Source of the DNA: Falsibacillus pallidus
GTDB taxonomy: Bacteria; Bacillota; Bacilli; Bacillales; DSM-25281
Assembly (NCBI RefSeq): GCF_003350505.1
Contig: NZ_QQAY01000001.1
Span: 62,001-126,000 of the forward strand
Direction: 5' to 3'
DNA length: 64,000 bases
The translations under genes were made by a program, and so were the position numbers. The notes beneath the pieces were generated by a model. It searched no databases. It was not told the origin of the DNA and worked only from the letters and a program-made list of their open reading frames with translations. Shown piece after piece: positions 1-8,058 of this stretch (position 1 is the first letter of the stretch; each line of letters starts with the position of its first letter).

Positions 1-442
1 CACAATTTTGGCGAATAGGTTCAAGAGCCGCTACCATTTGAATGGTAGAACAGTTTGGATTCGCAATGATGCCTTTTTGCAGATGAAGATCCTGTTCATT
101 TACTTCAGGAACCACAAGAGGCACTTCAGGATCCATTCTGAATGCACTTGTATTATCTACCACAATCGCACCTCTTTTAACCGCTTCTGGTGCAAATTCC
201 TTTGAAACGCTGCCGCCTGCACTGAATAGAGCGATGTCCACTCCTTCAAAGCTCTCCGGTTTTGCTTCTTGGACAATGATATCTTGCCCTTTATATTTAA
301 CAGTAGTTCCTGCTGAACGAGCAGAAGATAATAATGTAAGTTTCTGTATAGGAAAATCGCGTTTTTCTAAAGTTTGTACCATTTGTTGTCCGACGGCGCC
401 GGTTGCACCGACTACCGCAACATGAAAACCTCTTGATGACAT
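1..442 (-). CDS. asd: Aspartate-semialdehyde dehydrogenase, N-terminal part (cut by window edge)
   Basis: Makes aspartate semialdehyde from aspartyl phosphate, the branch point for lysine, diaminopimelate, threonine and methionine. About 147 residues are in the window; the 3' end lies outside. The N-terminus carries the NADP-binding Rossmann motif [11 protein letters not shown] (residues 11-21), and the catalytic cysteine is C131 in NPNCST. The ATG at 442 follows a GGAAGGGG ribosome binding site. The gene lies after dpaA-dpaB, as in the B. subtilis spoVF-asd-dap cluster, which puts supply of the dipicolinate precursor beside its use. The family assignment is clear; only the truncation limits it. 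Confidence 0.95.
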   Translation of the reverse strand, partial: MSSRGFHVAVVGATGAVGQQMVQTLEKRDFPIQKLTLLSSARSAGTTVKYKGQDIIVQEAKPESFEGVDIALFSAGGSVSKEFAPEAVKRGAIVVDNTSAFRMDPEVPLVVPEVNEQDLHLQKGIIANPNCSTIQMVAALEPIRQNC

Positions 443-499
443 GAGATATTCCCCTTCCGATTCTTTCGAAATTTAGTGTATTAATAAGTAATATCGTAT

Positions 500-505
500 A
501 TTTTA
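500..505 (-). promoter_or_regulatory. Possible extended -10 element for asd
   Basis: The dpaB-asd gap of 123 bases holds TG-T-TAAAAT on the minus strand, an extended -10 match, about 60 bases before the asd start. I see no convincing -35 box. A separate vegetative promoter for asd would make sense because dpaA-dpaB are expected to be sporulation-specific. This is inference from a short match. Confidence 0.3.
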
Positions 506-559
506 ACACATTACGAATAGTTGCCCTATTATTTTATTAAGAATCCGGAAAAAGTTGAA

Positions 560-574
560 GGGGAATTATTCCCC
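560..574. repeat. 15-base palindrome over the dpaB stop codon
   Basis: Seven-base arms GGGGAAT and ATTCCCC around one central base contain the dpaB stop codon. The loop is too short for a good RNA hairpin at full length and no T run follows, so it is not an ordinary terminator. It could be a protein site or chance. Confidence 0.35.
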
Positions 575-1165
575 ATCTAAAAATCGTTCTACAATAACCG
601 GCTGGATCTGCTTTCCTTCCAATGCTGCCAGTATCGTTGGCTGAAGCATACTCATTCGTGCCACCATTGATTTTGGCTTCTTTTCAGGATCATCCTGGCC
701 AAAAGGAATGAAGAAAATATCTTTGGCTCCCATTAGGGTCATTAGATTCACGCCATTCAGCCCCAGTGCATCATTTGTTGAGATGCCAAGGACCACTGGC
801 CGATGATTTCTTATTGTGGCTTTAGCAGCCATTAAGACAGGACTGTCGGTAAGCGCATTTGCGAACTTGCTCATGGAATTGCCTGTCAACGGGGCTATGA
901 CCATGCAATCCAATGGATATTTGGGGCCGAGGGGTTCTGCCTTTACGATGGAATCGATAGCCTTATTTCCTGTCACCTCTTCTATCCTTTGAATCCAATC
1001 CTCACCTGCTCCAAATCGTGTTTCCGTATTTTGAACAGTAAAGGTAACGACCGGTACGACTTCTGCTCCTGCTTCAACCAGCTTTTTAATTTCAGGGAAC
1101 ACAGCATCGTAAGTACAATGGGAACCTGTTAATCCGAATCCAATTCTTTTTCCAGCTAAACTCAT
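566..1165 (-). CDS. dpaB: Dipicolinate synthase subunit B
   Basis: Second subunit of dipicolinate synthase (SpoVFB), which with DpaA makes dipicolinic acid in the mother cell for loading into the spore core. The 199-residue protein has a flavoprotein-like fold signature: GFGLTGSHCTYD at residues 9-20 and the later stretch APLTGNSMSK, typical of the SpoVFB group. It starts 3 bases after the dpaA stop, so the two are one transcript with coupled translation. Its length matches the family. The stop codon sits inside a 15-base palindrome at 560-574. Confidence 0.95.
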   Translation of the reverse strand: MSLAGKRIGFGLTGSHCTYDAVFPEIKKLVEAGAEVVPVVTFTVQNTETRFGAGEDWIQRIEEVTGNKAIDSIVKAEPLGPKYPLDCMVIAPLTGNSMSKFANALTDSPVLMAAKATIRNHRPVVLGISTNDALGLNGVNLMTLMGAKDIFFIPFGQDDPEKKPKSMVARMSMLQPTILAALEGKQIQPVIVERFLDGE

Positions 1166-1168
1166 GTT

Positions 1169-2065
1169 TCAGGGCTCCTTCCTTTTTAAGAAATCCTCTT
1201 CCAGTAATTGAGCCAGTACTCCCGCTAATATCTGGCCAGCTGTTTTAGGGGCTACTATCCCAGGCAGTCCTGGTGCAAGCAGTGCTTTGATTCCCCGTTT
1301 TTCCGCATACCGAAAATCTGTGCCGCCAGGTTTGGAAGCCAAATCTATGATGAGTGTCTGCGAAGGCATCTTAGAAATGACATTTGCTGTGACGATCGGA
1401 TATGGGATGGTATTGATGCAGATATCGACATCTGACACTTCCTTCGGCAAATCATTTAAATGGAATGGAGTCAATCCCATTTCTGTGATTCTCGCAATAT
1501 GTTCTGATTTCCTTGCACCTACTTTGACTTTTGCTCCAAGGTGGGCGAACGCCCGGGCTACACTCATTCCGACCCTTCCAAGACCGAGTACGGCAACTTT
1601 AGATCCATGGATTGTAAAGTCCGTATGCTGAATCGCCATCATCATGGTACCTTCTACCGTTGGGATGGAGTTATAGATAGCGACATCATCACGCTCAAAT
1701 AATTGCACCAAGCGCCGGTTTGTTTTCGTTGTAATGCCATCTAAATATGGATTACTTATTCCTGAATACACTGTACAGTGAGCGGGAGTCTTCATAAGGA
1801 TATCTTCAGTAAGCAATACATTTTCATTTGAGAAGATGGTTTCTACCTTGCCCTCTCCGTTGGTCCCAGGCACTGGGAGGATGATGGCATCCATCACCGA
1901 GAAATCCACTTCATCGAGCTTTTCTTTCACTGCTCCTGTAAATGCATGGTCCAGCTGTTCAAATCCGATGAGCGAAATTTTCGCATCCAGTTCTGTCAGC
2001 CTTCGAATGATTTCCAGTTGACGAGCATCTCCGCCGATCACTGTGATCTGCATTCCGGTCAACAT
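1169..2065 (-). CDS. dpaA: Dipicolinate synthase subunit A
   Basis: SpoVFA, the dehydrogenase-like subunit of dipicolinate synthase. The N-terminal part begins with the family block IGGDARQLEIIR (residues 10-21), and an NAD(P)-binding GLGRVG motif lies at residues 161-166. A GTG 12 bases upstream would add four codons, but it forms part of the AAGGTG ribosome binding site, which stands 9 bases before the ATG at 2065. That start gives 298 residues, the usual family size. A sigma-K-like promoter lies upstream at 2133-2160, which fits mother-cell expression late in sporulation. Confidence 0.95.
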   Translation of the reverse strand: MLTGMQITVIGGDARQLEIIRRLTELDAKISLIGFEQLDHAFTGAVKEKLDEVDFSVMDAIILPVPGTNGEGKVETIFSNENVLLTEDILMKTPAHCTVYSGISNPYLDGITTKTNRRLVQLFERDDVAIYNSIPTVEGTMMMAIQHTDFTIHGSKVAVLGLGRVGMSVARAFAHLGAKVKVGARKSEHIARITEMGLTPFHLNDLPKEVSDVDICINTIPYPIVTANVISKMPSQTLIIDLASKPGGTDFRYAEKRGIKALLAPGLPGIVAPKTAGQILAGVLAQLLEEDFLKRKEP

Positions 2066-2132
2066 CAATGCATTCACCTTCTTTGTCCTTTATCATCTAT
2101 CACATATAACCATTAATTCGTATTCACTTCCT

Positions 2133-2160
2133 CAGTTTATGAGTCATCGTTTCAATCGGT
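2133..2160 (-). promoter_or_regulatory. Sigma-K-like promoter for dpaA-dpaB
   Basis: On the minus strand AC, 17 bases, then CATAAACTG resembles the sigma-K consensus AC-N16/17-CATAnnnTA with one mismatch at the last base. It lies 68 bases before the dpaA start and just after the ymxH terminator. Sigma-K control of spoVF is established in B. subtilis. Two copies of GATGACTC (2161-2168 and 2141-2148) are spaced 20 bases apart, one before the -35 and one next to the -10. Confidence 0.5.
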
Positions 2161-2173
2161 GAGTCATCCAACT

Positions 2174-2204
2174 AAAAAAGACTGCCGCAGGTAATCTGCA
2201 GCAG
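2174..2204 (-). terminator. Intrinsic terminator after ymxH
   Basis: A 9-bp stem, CTGCTGCAG against CTGCGGCAG with one G-T pair and a 5-base loop, is followed on the minus strand by T-C-T6. It ends the ymxH transcript and insulates the dpaA promoter. Confidence 0.85.
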
Positions 2205-2224
2205 CCGATATTATTTATGGACAA

Positions 2225-2461
2225 TTACTCTGGTACTTCTAAAATCATCATATCACTGCCAATGGTCCTGATATGATTCCAAGGAACCCTTATCTCCGCT
2301 CCACGCCCTCTGCTTCCAAACCATTTGCCTGTAGGGATGATAAGGGAAGATATCTCACCTGTCCGGACATCGATTTCCAAATCAGTATGCCCCAATATAC
2401 CCAGTCTTTCCGCTTTCCGATAATCCACAATTTCTTTTCCGCTCAATTCACTCAGCCTCAT
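2225..2461 (-). CDS. ymxH: YlmC/YmxH family PRC-barrel sporulation protein
   Basis: Small protein of 78 residues with a PRC-barrel-like beta-rich sequence: an N-terminal MRLSELSGKEIVDY followed by a central VRTGEISSLIIPTG strand pair. The family is conserved in spore formers, with YlmC/YmxH members linked to sporulation, but no biochemical activity is known to me. The ATG follows AGAGGTGATCTAA. It is monocistronic here, with a terminator on each side, in the same place between mlpA and spoVFA as in B. subtilis. An upstream TATACATT near 2497 resembles a sigma-E -10 box, but I found no good -35. Confidence 0.85.
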   Translation of the reverse strand: MRLSELSGKEIVDYRKAERLGILGHTDLEIDVRTGEISSLIIPTGKWFGSRGRGAEIRVPWNHIRTIGSDMMILEVPE

Positions 2462-2544
2462 TAGATCACCTCTGCATAATACCTATTACTACAATGTATA
2501 AGGAGTTGGCCCATTTTAGAAGCAAGTATTTAGTTTATAGGAAT

Positions 2545-2580
2545 AAAAAAAAGGACCAGCAGCTTTTTTTCTGCAGGTCC
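2545..2580 (-). terminator. Intrinsic terminator after mlpA
   Basis: The stem GGACC-T-GCAG pairs with CTGC-T-GGTCC (one T-T mismatch, A-rich loop), followed by eight T on the minus strand, 13 bases after the mlpA stop. Confidence 0.88.
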
Positions 2581-2592
2581 CTTTCCTATTCA

Positions 2593-3825
2593 TTATTGGC
2601 TAGGAAGATCATCATTCGGTCCGATCAAAGCAACCGAATATTCATCCTTAAAGATTTTATTGGCGAGTTCATTCACTCCTGAAATCGTTACACTGTCGAC
2701 TTCATCGACAATTTCATCAAGGGTGCGATGCCTGCCCAAGAGCAATTCATTCTTCCCGTTGCGGCTCATGCGGCTATTAGTACTTTCAAGACTGAGCATC
2801 AAGTTTCCTTTTAATTGCTCCTTGCTGTTGTTCAGCTCTTTTTCTGTAATCCCTGTTTTCTTAAGCGCCGCCAGCGTCTCTTGAATGGTTTCAAATAGCT
2901 GATTCATTTGCTTGGAGCCTGTTCCACCATAAACTGTAACCATTCCACTATCTTTATAGGACGTATGATAAGAAAAAACAGAGTAGGCTAAACCGCGCTG
3001 TTCACGCACCTCTTGAAACAGTCTTGATGACATGCTTCCGCCCAGAATATTATTGAGAGTTATCAGGCTGTATACATCTTCATGTCCGATAGGAAGACCT
3101 TCGTAGCCAAGACATAAATGAGCCTGCTCCGTATCCTTTTTACGTGTTAATCGATTAGTGTGGAATGAAGGTTTTGTCTCCTCATTGCTTCTTTTTCCAC
3201 CTTCATATGTACCGAAGCGTTCCTCAATTTTTTTAATGAATGATTCTTTAATATTTCCTGCAATCGAAATGACTACTTTATCAGGTGTGTACATATTATG
3301 CATGTACTCTTTTAATGTATTTTGATTGAAGGTTGAAAGTGTTTCCTCTGTACCCAGGATAGGATATCCAAGAGAATGTGTTTCATAAGCAGCTTTACTT
3401 AGCAGGTCATGGACAATATCATCGGGAGTATCTTCATACATCTTGATTTCTTCATAAACCACGTTTTTCTCTTTTTTCAGTTCTTCTTCGTCAAAAGTAG
3501 AGTTGAAAAACATATCCGCTAAAATGTCCAGAGCCATTTCAGAATGGGTATCAAGAACCTTTGCATAATAGCATGTGTACTCTTTTGATGTAAACGCGTT
3601 TACCTGTCCGCCTATGGAATCGAATGCTTCTGCAATTTCACGGGCTCCCCTGTTTTCTGTCCCTTTAAAGAACATGTGCTCTAGAAAATGTGAGATGCCG
3701 TTGTTCACGGGAGTCTCATCTCTCGAACCAGTTCCGATCCAGACGCCCAGAGCAACGGATCTGACTGTCGGTATTTCTTCTAGTACAATTCGTACACCGT
3801 TTTGGCAAGTATATTTCTTTATCAA
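2593..3825 (-). CDS. mlpA: M16 family zinc peptidase
   Basis: Processing-protease-like insulinase family member (MlpA/YmxG). The inverted zinc motif HFLEH is at residues 46-50, with the downstream glutamate in the NVVYEEIKMYED stretch near residue 125 as the third ligand. At 410 residues it has the half-length architecture of bacterial M16B enzymes. The start is TTG at 3825, preceded by AGGAGG at ideal spacing; no better ATG is present. It follows ylxY with a 41-base gap and no terminator between them, so the two are probably cotranscribed. Its natural substrate is not known to me. Confidence 0.93.
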   Translation of the reverse strand: MIKKYTCQNGVRIVLEEIPTVRSVALGVWIGTGSRDETPVNNGISHFLEHMFFKGTENRGAREIAEAFDSIGGQVNAFTSKEYTCYYAKVLDTHSEMALDILADMFFNSTFDEEELKKEKNVVYEEIKMYEDTPDDIVHDLLSKAAYETHSLGYPILGTEETLSTFNQNTLKEYMHNMYTPDKVVISIAGNIKESFIKKIEERFGTYEGGKRSNEETKPSFHTNRLTRKKDTEQAHLCLGYEGLPIGHEDVYSLITLNNILGGSMSSRLFQEVREQRGLAYSVFSYHTSYKDSGMVTVYGGTGSKQMNQLFETIQETLAALKKTGITEKELNNSKEQLKGNLMLSLESTNSRMSRNGKNELLLGRHRTLDEIVDEVDSVTISGVNELANKIFKDEYSVALIGPNDDLPSQ

Positions 3826-3866
3826 TTGTGTTCCTCCTGTTCTAGATGATCAAACCTAGTTTGTTT

Positions 3867-4847
3867 TTATTGTTTTTCGGAAAGTGGTGACGGCAGCTTA
3901 ATGATCCGTTCTTCATTTACTAAATCAGAAACGGTCCCGAAACGCAATTGCTTCTTTTTGATTTCTTTAATCAAGGCATCAAGTGCTTGTGAAGAAGATT
4001 CAGTCGGGTGCATTAATATCATGGCACCAGGATGGACTTTTGATGTAACCCTCTGTAATAAAACCTGTGGAGATGGCTTTTGCCAATCTATCGTATCGAC
4101 ACTCCACATTATGGTGCCAAGATGTAGTCCAGATGCGATATTTACGACTTCTTCCCTGTAGCTGCCGCTTGGCGGTGCAAACCACTTTACTTTTTCCCCA
4201 GTTGTTGCCTCAATGACATCGTTGGTCTTTTGCAGTTCTTCCGTTATACGTCCGTTCGTCAATTTTTTCATATCAGGATGTGAATAGGAGTGATTCCCAA
4301 CTTCATTTCCTGCTTCGACGATCATCTTTGCAAGGTTGGGGTTTTCTTTTACCCATCGCCCTTCAAGGAAAAACGTTGCCTTTACATCATTTTTCTTCAG
4401 GGTCGCAAGCATATCCGGCAAGTATTCATTTCCCCATGCGACATTTATCAGTAATGAAACCATAGGTTTGTCCGGATTGCCCTTATAAATGGGAGAAGGC
4501 GGCAAATCCTTCAAATGGACGGAAGGAGGTATTTGTTTAAAAATTAATTTTTGTTCATTGAATTTTTTTGATTTCTTCATTTTTTCATAAGAAGCCTTGA
4601 TATCAACTTCCAGCCCATTATAACCCGGTATGGTTTTCCACACTTTATCAATTTTAGCATTTTGCGGCGGAATTGAAAATTGTTGAGCTGCTTTTTCTAT
4701 ATCTGAATAAAGCTGATTTTGAGAAACAGCCACCTCAAGCGCAGCATCCTTAAGCCCATATACATACTGTGATGACAAAGGATTCTGAATAACCGCTGCA
4801 GCGATCACCACAATCAGTCCAACCTCAACCAAACGTCTCTTATCCAC
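3867..4847 (-). CDS. ylxY: Polysaccharide deacetylase-like sporulation protein YlxY
   Basis: NodB-homology protein of the spore YlxY group, 326 residues. An N-terminal hydrophobic stretch (about residues 8-22) looks like a signal anchor. The second metal motif HSYSHPD and the later APPSGSYR and SVDTIDWQ blocks are present, but the first NodB motif, normally TFDDG, reads INVAWG, so the catalytic aspartates are missing and activity is doubtful. I place the start at the GTG at 4847, 7 bases after AGGAGG; an in-frame ATG two codons earlier sits too close. Longer upstream readings run into the repeat and are spurious. Confidence 0.88.
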   Translation of the reverse strand: MDKRRLVEVGLIVVIAAAVIQNPLSSQYVYGLKDAALEVAVSQNQLYSDIEKAAQQFSIPPQNAKIDKVWKTIPGYNGLEVDIKASYEKMKKSKKFNEQKLIFKQIPPSVHLKDLPPSPIYKGNPDKPMVSLLINVAWGNEYLPDMLATLKKNDVKATFFLEGRWVKENPNLAKMIVEAGNEVGNHSYSHPDMKKLTNGRITEELQKTNDVIEATTGEKVKWFAPPSGSYREEVVNIASGLHLGTIMWSVDTIDWQKPSPQVLLQRVTSKVHPGAMILMHPTESSSQALDALIKEIKKKQLRFGTVSDLVNEERIIKLPSPLSEKQ

Positions 4848-4898
4848 GTCCATTCCTCCTTCAATAAAAAATATGAGAAAAAGGGACAAGGTAGAACG

Positions 4899-5010
4899 AA
4901 AAGCGGAAGCGGCTTGAAAGCCCCGACCAGCATAAGACGGAGCTCGAAGGAAATCCTGATTTCCGTAGAGGTACGGCTTATGACTCGAGGGGCTAGCCGC
5001 TGGAGCTGGA
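4899..5010 (+). repeat. Fold-back repeat module A, copy 1 (complete)
   Basis: About 112 bp that folds on itself through nested arms: AGCGGCT with AGCCGCT, AGCCCC with GGGGCT, CATAAG with CTTATG, and GGAAAT with ATTTCC around a 4-base loop. It lies in the 479-base gap between the ylxY start and the pnp stop, which otherwise holds module B, a half copy of A and the pnp terminator. Complete relatives lie at 15327-15439 and 31322-31433. It has no coding capacity of its own. Confidence 0.9.
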
Positions 5011-5034
5011 CAATCGAAAAGCTCCACTGGCTGC

Positions 5035-5127
5035 CCAGAGGCGCCGAGGTTGGACTGAAGCGCTGCGAGATAAAGGAATCACGATGAGCTTTAGCGAATC
5101 GATGATGACTTATCGTAAGTGTGCTGA
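5035..5127 (+). repeat. Intergenic repeat module B, copy 1
   Basis: A block running from CAGAGGCGCCGAGGTTGG to GACTTATCGTAAG...GCTGA that recurs inverted at 27548-27638 with few differences. It sits between a complete and a half copy of module A. A short hairpin (GCCTC-TAG-GAGGC) follows at 5141-5153. Confidence 0.85.
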
Positions 5128-5167
5128 GCGAAGTCTCCCAGCCTCTAGGAGGCGGAGCTGGATTGAG

Positions 5168-5211
5168 AAAAGCGGAAGCGGCTTGAAAGCCCCGACCTGC
5201 ATAAGACGGAA
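5168..5211 (+). repeat. Half copy of module A
   Basis: Only the 5' half of module A, with the same GCGGCTT variant as the complete copy at 4899, ending after the CATAAGACGG block. The missing half removes the pairing partner, so this copy cannot fold alone. Confidence 0.8.
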
Positions 5212-5241
5212 AACTTGGTGAGCAAAATAGGATTTCTTGAT

Positions 5242-5319
5242 AAAAAAAGGCTGACTCCAAAAAAGCCGGCCTCTCTTCAAAATAGAAGAGAGAAATTGCT
5301 TTTTTCTTATGAGTCAGCC
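5242..5319 (-). terminator. Intrinsic terminator after pnp
   Basis: Long interrupted hairpin: outer arms GGCTGACTC and GAGTCAGCC, inner arms CTCTCTTC and GAAGAGAG, followed by seven T on the minus strand. It starts 8 bases after the pnp stop. Confidence 0.85.
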
Positions 5320-5326
5320 CTCTCGA

Positions 5327-7453
5327 TTATTTCTGTTCTTGCTGTTCCTCTTTTTCGCGTTGTTCTTTAAGAACCACTTTTCTTGAAAGATTTACGCGGC
5401 CTTGATTGTCAATATCGATGACTTTCACCAATACTTCATCACCAAGCGCCAATACATCTTCCACTTTGCGAACACGTTCTTCAGCCAATTCAGAAATATG
5501 GACAAGTCCATCTTTACCGCTGAAGATTTCAACAAATGCACCGAATTTTTCAATGCGTTTGACTTTACCAAGGTAAATTTGTCCAACTTCTACTTCACGG
5601 ACAATATCTTCAATGATTTTCTTGGCCTTTTTATTCATTTCCTCATCTATAGAAGAAATGAATACTGTACCATCTTGTTCAATATCAATCTTAACACCGG
5701 TTTCTTCAATGATTTTATTGATTTGTTTTCCGCTCGGTCCAATAACATCACGGATTTTATCAGGATTGATCGTCATTGTCAAAATCTTAGGCGCGTATTG
5801 AGACAGCGACTCACGCGGCTCGGAAATAGTGGAAAGCATGCTGTCCAATATCTGCATGCGGCCTTTTTTAGCCTGCTGCAATGCTTCTTCAAGGATTTCA
5901 CGGGACAACCCATCAATCTTGATATCCATTTGAAGAGCAGTGACGCCTTTATCAGTACCTGCCACTTTAAAGTCCATGTCTCCAAGATGATCTTCCATGC
6001 CTTGGATATCGGTCAAAATCGTGTAATGTTCACCTGATTTAACAAGTCCCATTGCAATTCCCGCTACAGGTGCTTTGATTGGCACCCCGGCATCCATCAT
6101 TGCAAGTGTGCTAGCGCAGATGCTTGCTTGTGATGTAGACCCATTTGATTCAAGCACCTCGGAAACAAGGCGAATCGTATATGGGAAATCCTTTTCGTTC
6201 GGGATGATTGGCTCAAGGGCACGTTCACCAAGTGCTCCATGACCGATTTCACGGCGGCCAGGACCACGCATTGGACCAGTTTCCCCTACACTGAATAATG
6301 GGAAATTATAATGATGCATGAAGCGTTTTGATTCTTCAAGTCCAAGACCATCAAGGATTTGAACATCTCCAAGAGCTCCTAGTGTACATACGCTCAATGC
6401 TTGAGTTTGTCCACGTGTAAATAAACCTGAACCATGGGTCCTTGCAAGAATTCCGACCATTGAAGAAAGCGGACGGATCTCAGCTACTCCACGCCCGTCA
6501 GGACGTACTTTATCCTCTGTAATTAAGCGGCGGACTTCACCTTTGACAAGCTTATCCAACACTTTTTTCACTTGTTTGATTGTCTCATCAGTAATGTCTT
6601 CACGCTCTTCGTAAGATGCCAGAACCTCATCTTTTACTTCCTTAATGGCAGCTTCACGTGCATGTTTTTCCTGCACTTGGATAGCTGGAATCAATTTGGA
6701 TTCACACATAGCGCGGACTTCTGCTTCAATATCTGAATCAACGACAGAAAGCTCAACCGTCATCTTTTCTTTGCCGACCTTTGCTACAATCTCTTCTTGG
6801 AAAGCAATCAGTTTTTTGATTTCTTCATGCCCGAACATAATTGCTTCAAGCATAGTTTCTTCCGGAATTTCCTCAGCTCCGGCTTCAACCATGTTGATTG
6901 CATCTTTTGTACCTGCAACGGTTAAATGCATTTTGCTCTTCTCCAATTGTTCAACAGTCGGATTAATGACAAATTGATCATCAACCAATCCAACGATGAC
7001 ACCGGCAATCGGGCCATCAAAAGGAATGTCCGATACAGAAAGAGCCAAAGAAGAACCAAACATTGCTGCCATTTCTGATGGGCAGTCTTGATCCACACTC
7101 ATGACCATACTGATTACTTGTACTTCGTTGCGGAAACCATCCGCAAATAATGGCCTGATCGGTCTGTCAATCAAACGGCTTGTCAAAACGGCTTTTTCGC
7201 TTGGTCGGCCTTCACGTTTGATGAATCCACCCGGGATTTTCCCAACTGCATAAAGACGTTCTTCGTAGTTTACAGTCAATGGGAAAAAGTCCAGATTTTT
7301 TGGTTCCTTTGATGCAGTTGATGTACTTAATACTGCAGTATCACCATAGCGGATAAGAACCGCTCCATTTGCTTGTTTTGCTAATTGTCCAACTTCTACT
7401 GTCAAATTACGGCCAGCCCAGTCGGTGGAAAAGATCTGTTTATCTTGTTCCAT
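5327..7453 (-). CDS. pnp: Polyribonucleotide nucleotidyltransferase
   Basis: PNPase, the main 3'-to-5' phosphorolytic exoribonuclease of the cytoplasm and part of the RNA degradosome network. The 708 residues show the full order: first RNase PH domain, helical linker, second RNase PH domain with the GDMDF active-site block (near residue 490), KH domain ([10 protein letters not shown], near 565) and C-terminal S1 domain (near 620-690), then a charged glutamate- and lysine-rich tail. The ATG at 7453 follows AGAGGGG. A terminator on each side makes it its own transcript, with rpsO just upstream. Confidence 0.97.
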   Translation of the reverse strand: MEQDKQIFSTDWAGRNLTVEVGQLAKQANGAVLIRYGDTAVLSTSTASKEPKNLDFFPLTVNYEERLYAVGKIPGGFIKREGRPSEKAVLTSRLIDRPIRPLFADGFRNEVQVISMVMSVDQDCPSEMAAMFGSSLALSVSDIPFDGPIAGVIVGLVDDQFVINPTVEQLEKSKMHLTVAGTKDAINMVEAGAEEIPEETMLEAIMFGHEEIKKLIAFQEEIVAKVGKEKMTVELSVVDSDIEAEVRAMCESKLIPAIQVQEKHAREAAIKEVKDEVLASYEEREDITDETIKQVKKVLDKLVKGEVRRLITEDKVRPDGRGVAEIRPLSSMVGILARTHGSGLFTRGQTQALSVCTLGALGDVQILDGLGLEESKRFMHHYNFPLFSVGETGPMRGPGRREIGHGALGERALEPIIPNEKDFPYTIRLVSEVLESNGSTSQASICASTLAMMDAGVPIKAPVAGIAMGLVKSGEHYTILTDIQGMEDHLGDMDFKVAGTDKGVTALQMDIKIDGLSREILEEALQQAKKGRMQILDSMLSTISEPRESLSQYAPKILTMTINPDKIRDVIGPSGKQINKIIEETGVKIDIEQDGTVFISSIDEEMNKKAKKIIEDIVREVEVGQIYLGKVKRIEKFGAFVEIFSGKDGLVHISELAEERVRKVEDVLALGDEVLVKVIDIDNQGRVNLSRKVVLKEQREKEEQQEQK

Positions 7454-7534
7454 ATGTTAACCCCTCTCTGATTAAAACTTTTCAATGTATATTGTTTCAT
7501 TTTATCATAAAGCACATAGTGCTGATATAATCAT

Positions 7535-7563
7535 TAAGTATAGACATTATGTATTTTAGTCAA
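7535..7563 (-). promoter_or_regulatory. Candidate pnp promoter
   Basis: Between the rpsO terminator and pnp the minus strand has TTGACT, then either TATACT after 15 bases or TACTTA after 17. Neither reading is perfect. A leader of about 75 bases with a small AGCAC-TAT-GTGCT hairpin would follow. Confidence 0.4.
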
Positions 7564-7608
7564 TATTCTCATTAGTAAGTCATAATTCTTAAAAGTTTTT
7601 TAAGCTAA

Positions 7609-7633
7609 TAAAAAAGCGGGAAAAATCCCGCTT
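7609..7633 (-). terminator. Intrinsic terminator after rpsO
   Basis: AAGCGGGA and TCCCGCTT form an 8-bp stem with a short T loop, followed by TTTTATT on the minus strand, 13 bases after the rpsO stop. Confidence 0.88.
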
Positions 7634-7645
7634 CTTTTACATGAC

Positions 7646-7915
7646 TTATCGACGTAAACCAAGTTTGTTGATCAATTCACGGTAACGCTGAACGTCACTG
7701 TTACGCAAATAAGTTAACAAGTTACGACGTTTACCTACCATTTTAAGAAGACCGCGACGAGAGTGGTGGTCTTTCTTATGAGTACGCAAGTGATCATTCA
7801 AATTGTTGATTGATTCCGTAAGGACAGCAATTTGAACTTCTGGAGATCCAGTATCTGTGTCATGGATTTTATACTCATTGATAAGTTCATTTTTACGCTC
7901 TTGAGTGATAGCCAT
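7646..7915 (-). CDS. rpsO: Small ribosomal subunit protein uS15
   Basis: Ribosomal protein S15, 89 residues, binding 16S rRNA at the central-domain junction. The sequence has the conserved [10 protein letters not shown] block and the HHSRRGLL motif in the middle. A GTG three codons upstream is part of the AGGAGGTG ribosome binding site, so the ATG at 7915 (MAITQERK) is the start. It has its own promoter and leader upstream and a terminator downstream, so it is a single-gene transcript. Confidence 0.97.
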   Translation of the reverse strand: MAITQERKNELINEYKIHDTDTGSPEVQIAVLTESINNLNDHLRTHKKDHHSRRGLLKMVGKRRNLLTYLRNSDVQRYRELINKLGLRR

Positions 7916-8021
7916 CCTGTTCACCTCCTATGTTAAATTAAAAGGAAATAAATCCTTTTTAATCCCCTGTTACTGAGCAAGCGTCGGAGACTCGACTTGC
8001 CAAGCAAAGGTTCATTTCACC
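7916..8021 (-). promoter_or_regulatory. rpsO leader, possible S15 autoregulatory structure
   Basis: The expected transcript has a leader of about 105 bases. It contains AAAGGT...ACCTTT-like pairing at its 5' end, a GAGTC/GACGC-rich centre, and an AAAAGGA/TTCCTTTT hairpin just before the ribosome binding site. S15 is known to bind its own mRNA leader in Geobacillus; whether this leader has that structure is inference. Confidence 0.4.
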
Positions 8022-8027
8022 TTTATT

Positions 8028-8056
8028 AGGATACTACTATCAGATTGAAATTGCAA
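8028..8056 (-). promoter_or_regulatory. Vegetative promoter of rpsO
   Basis: TTGCAA, a 17-base spacer and TATCCT on the minus strand, a good sigma-A match. The -35 begins 2 bases after the ribC stop codon. Confidence 0.7.
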
Positions 8057-8058
8057 GT

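Noticed and set aside
560-574. Terminator at the dpaB stop
   Set aside because: The palindrome has only one central base and no T run, so it would not make a stable terminator hairpin.
2494-2682. Plus-strand frame over the mlpA terminator
   Set aside because: It crosses a terminator and the antisense of mlpA; no coding signal.
4899-5211. Insertion sequence or CRISPR array at the repeats
   Set aside because: No transposase gene, no regular spacers and only a few dispersed copies; a non-coding hairpin element explains them better.
4814-5260. Minus-strand open frame of about 148 codons and the N-terminal extension of ylxY beyond 4847
   Set aside because: They are translations of repeat modules A and B. 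The same peptide fragment (SSHKPYLYGNQDF) appears from the copy near 15400, so such proteins would be spurious.
5402-6037. Plus-strand frame of 211 codons inside pnp
   Set aside because: Long antisense frame produced by codon bias of the strongly conserved pnp; no ribosome binding site or homology that I see. The plus-strand frames inside nusA, infB, polC and fliI are the same case.
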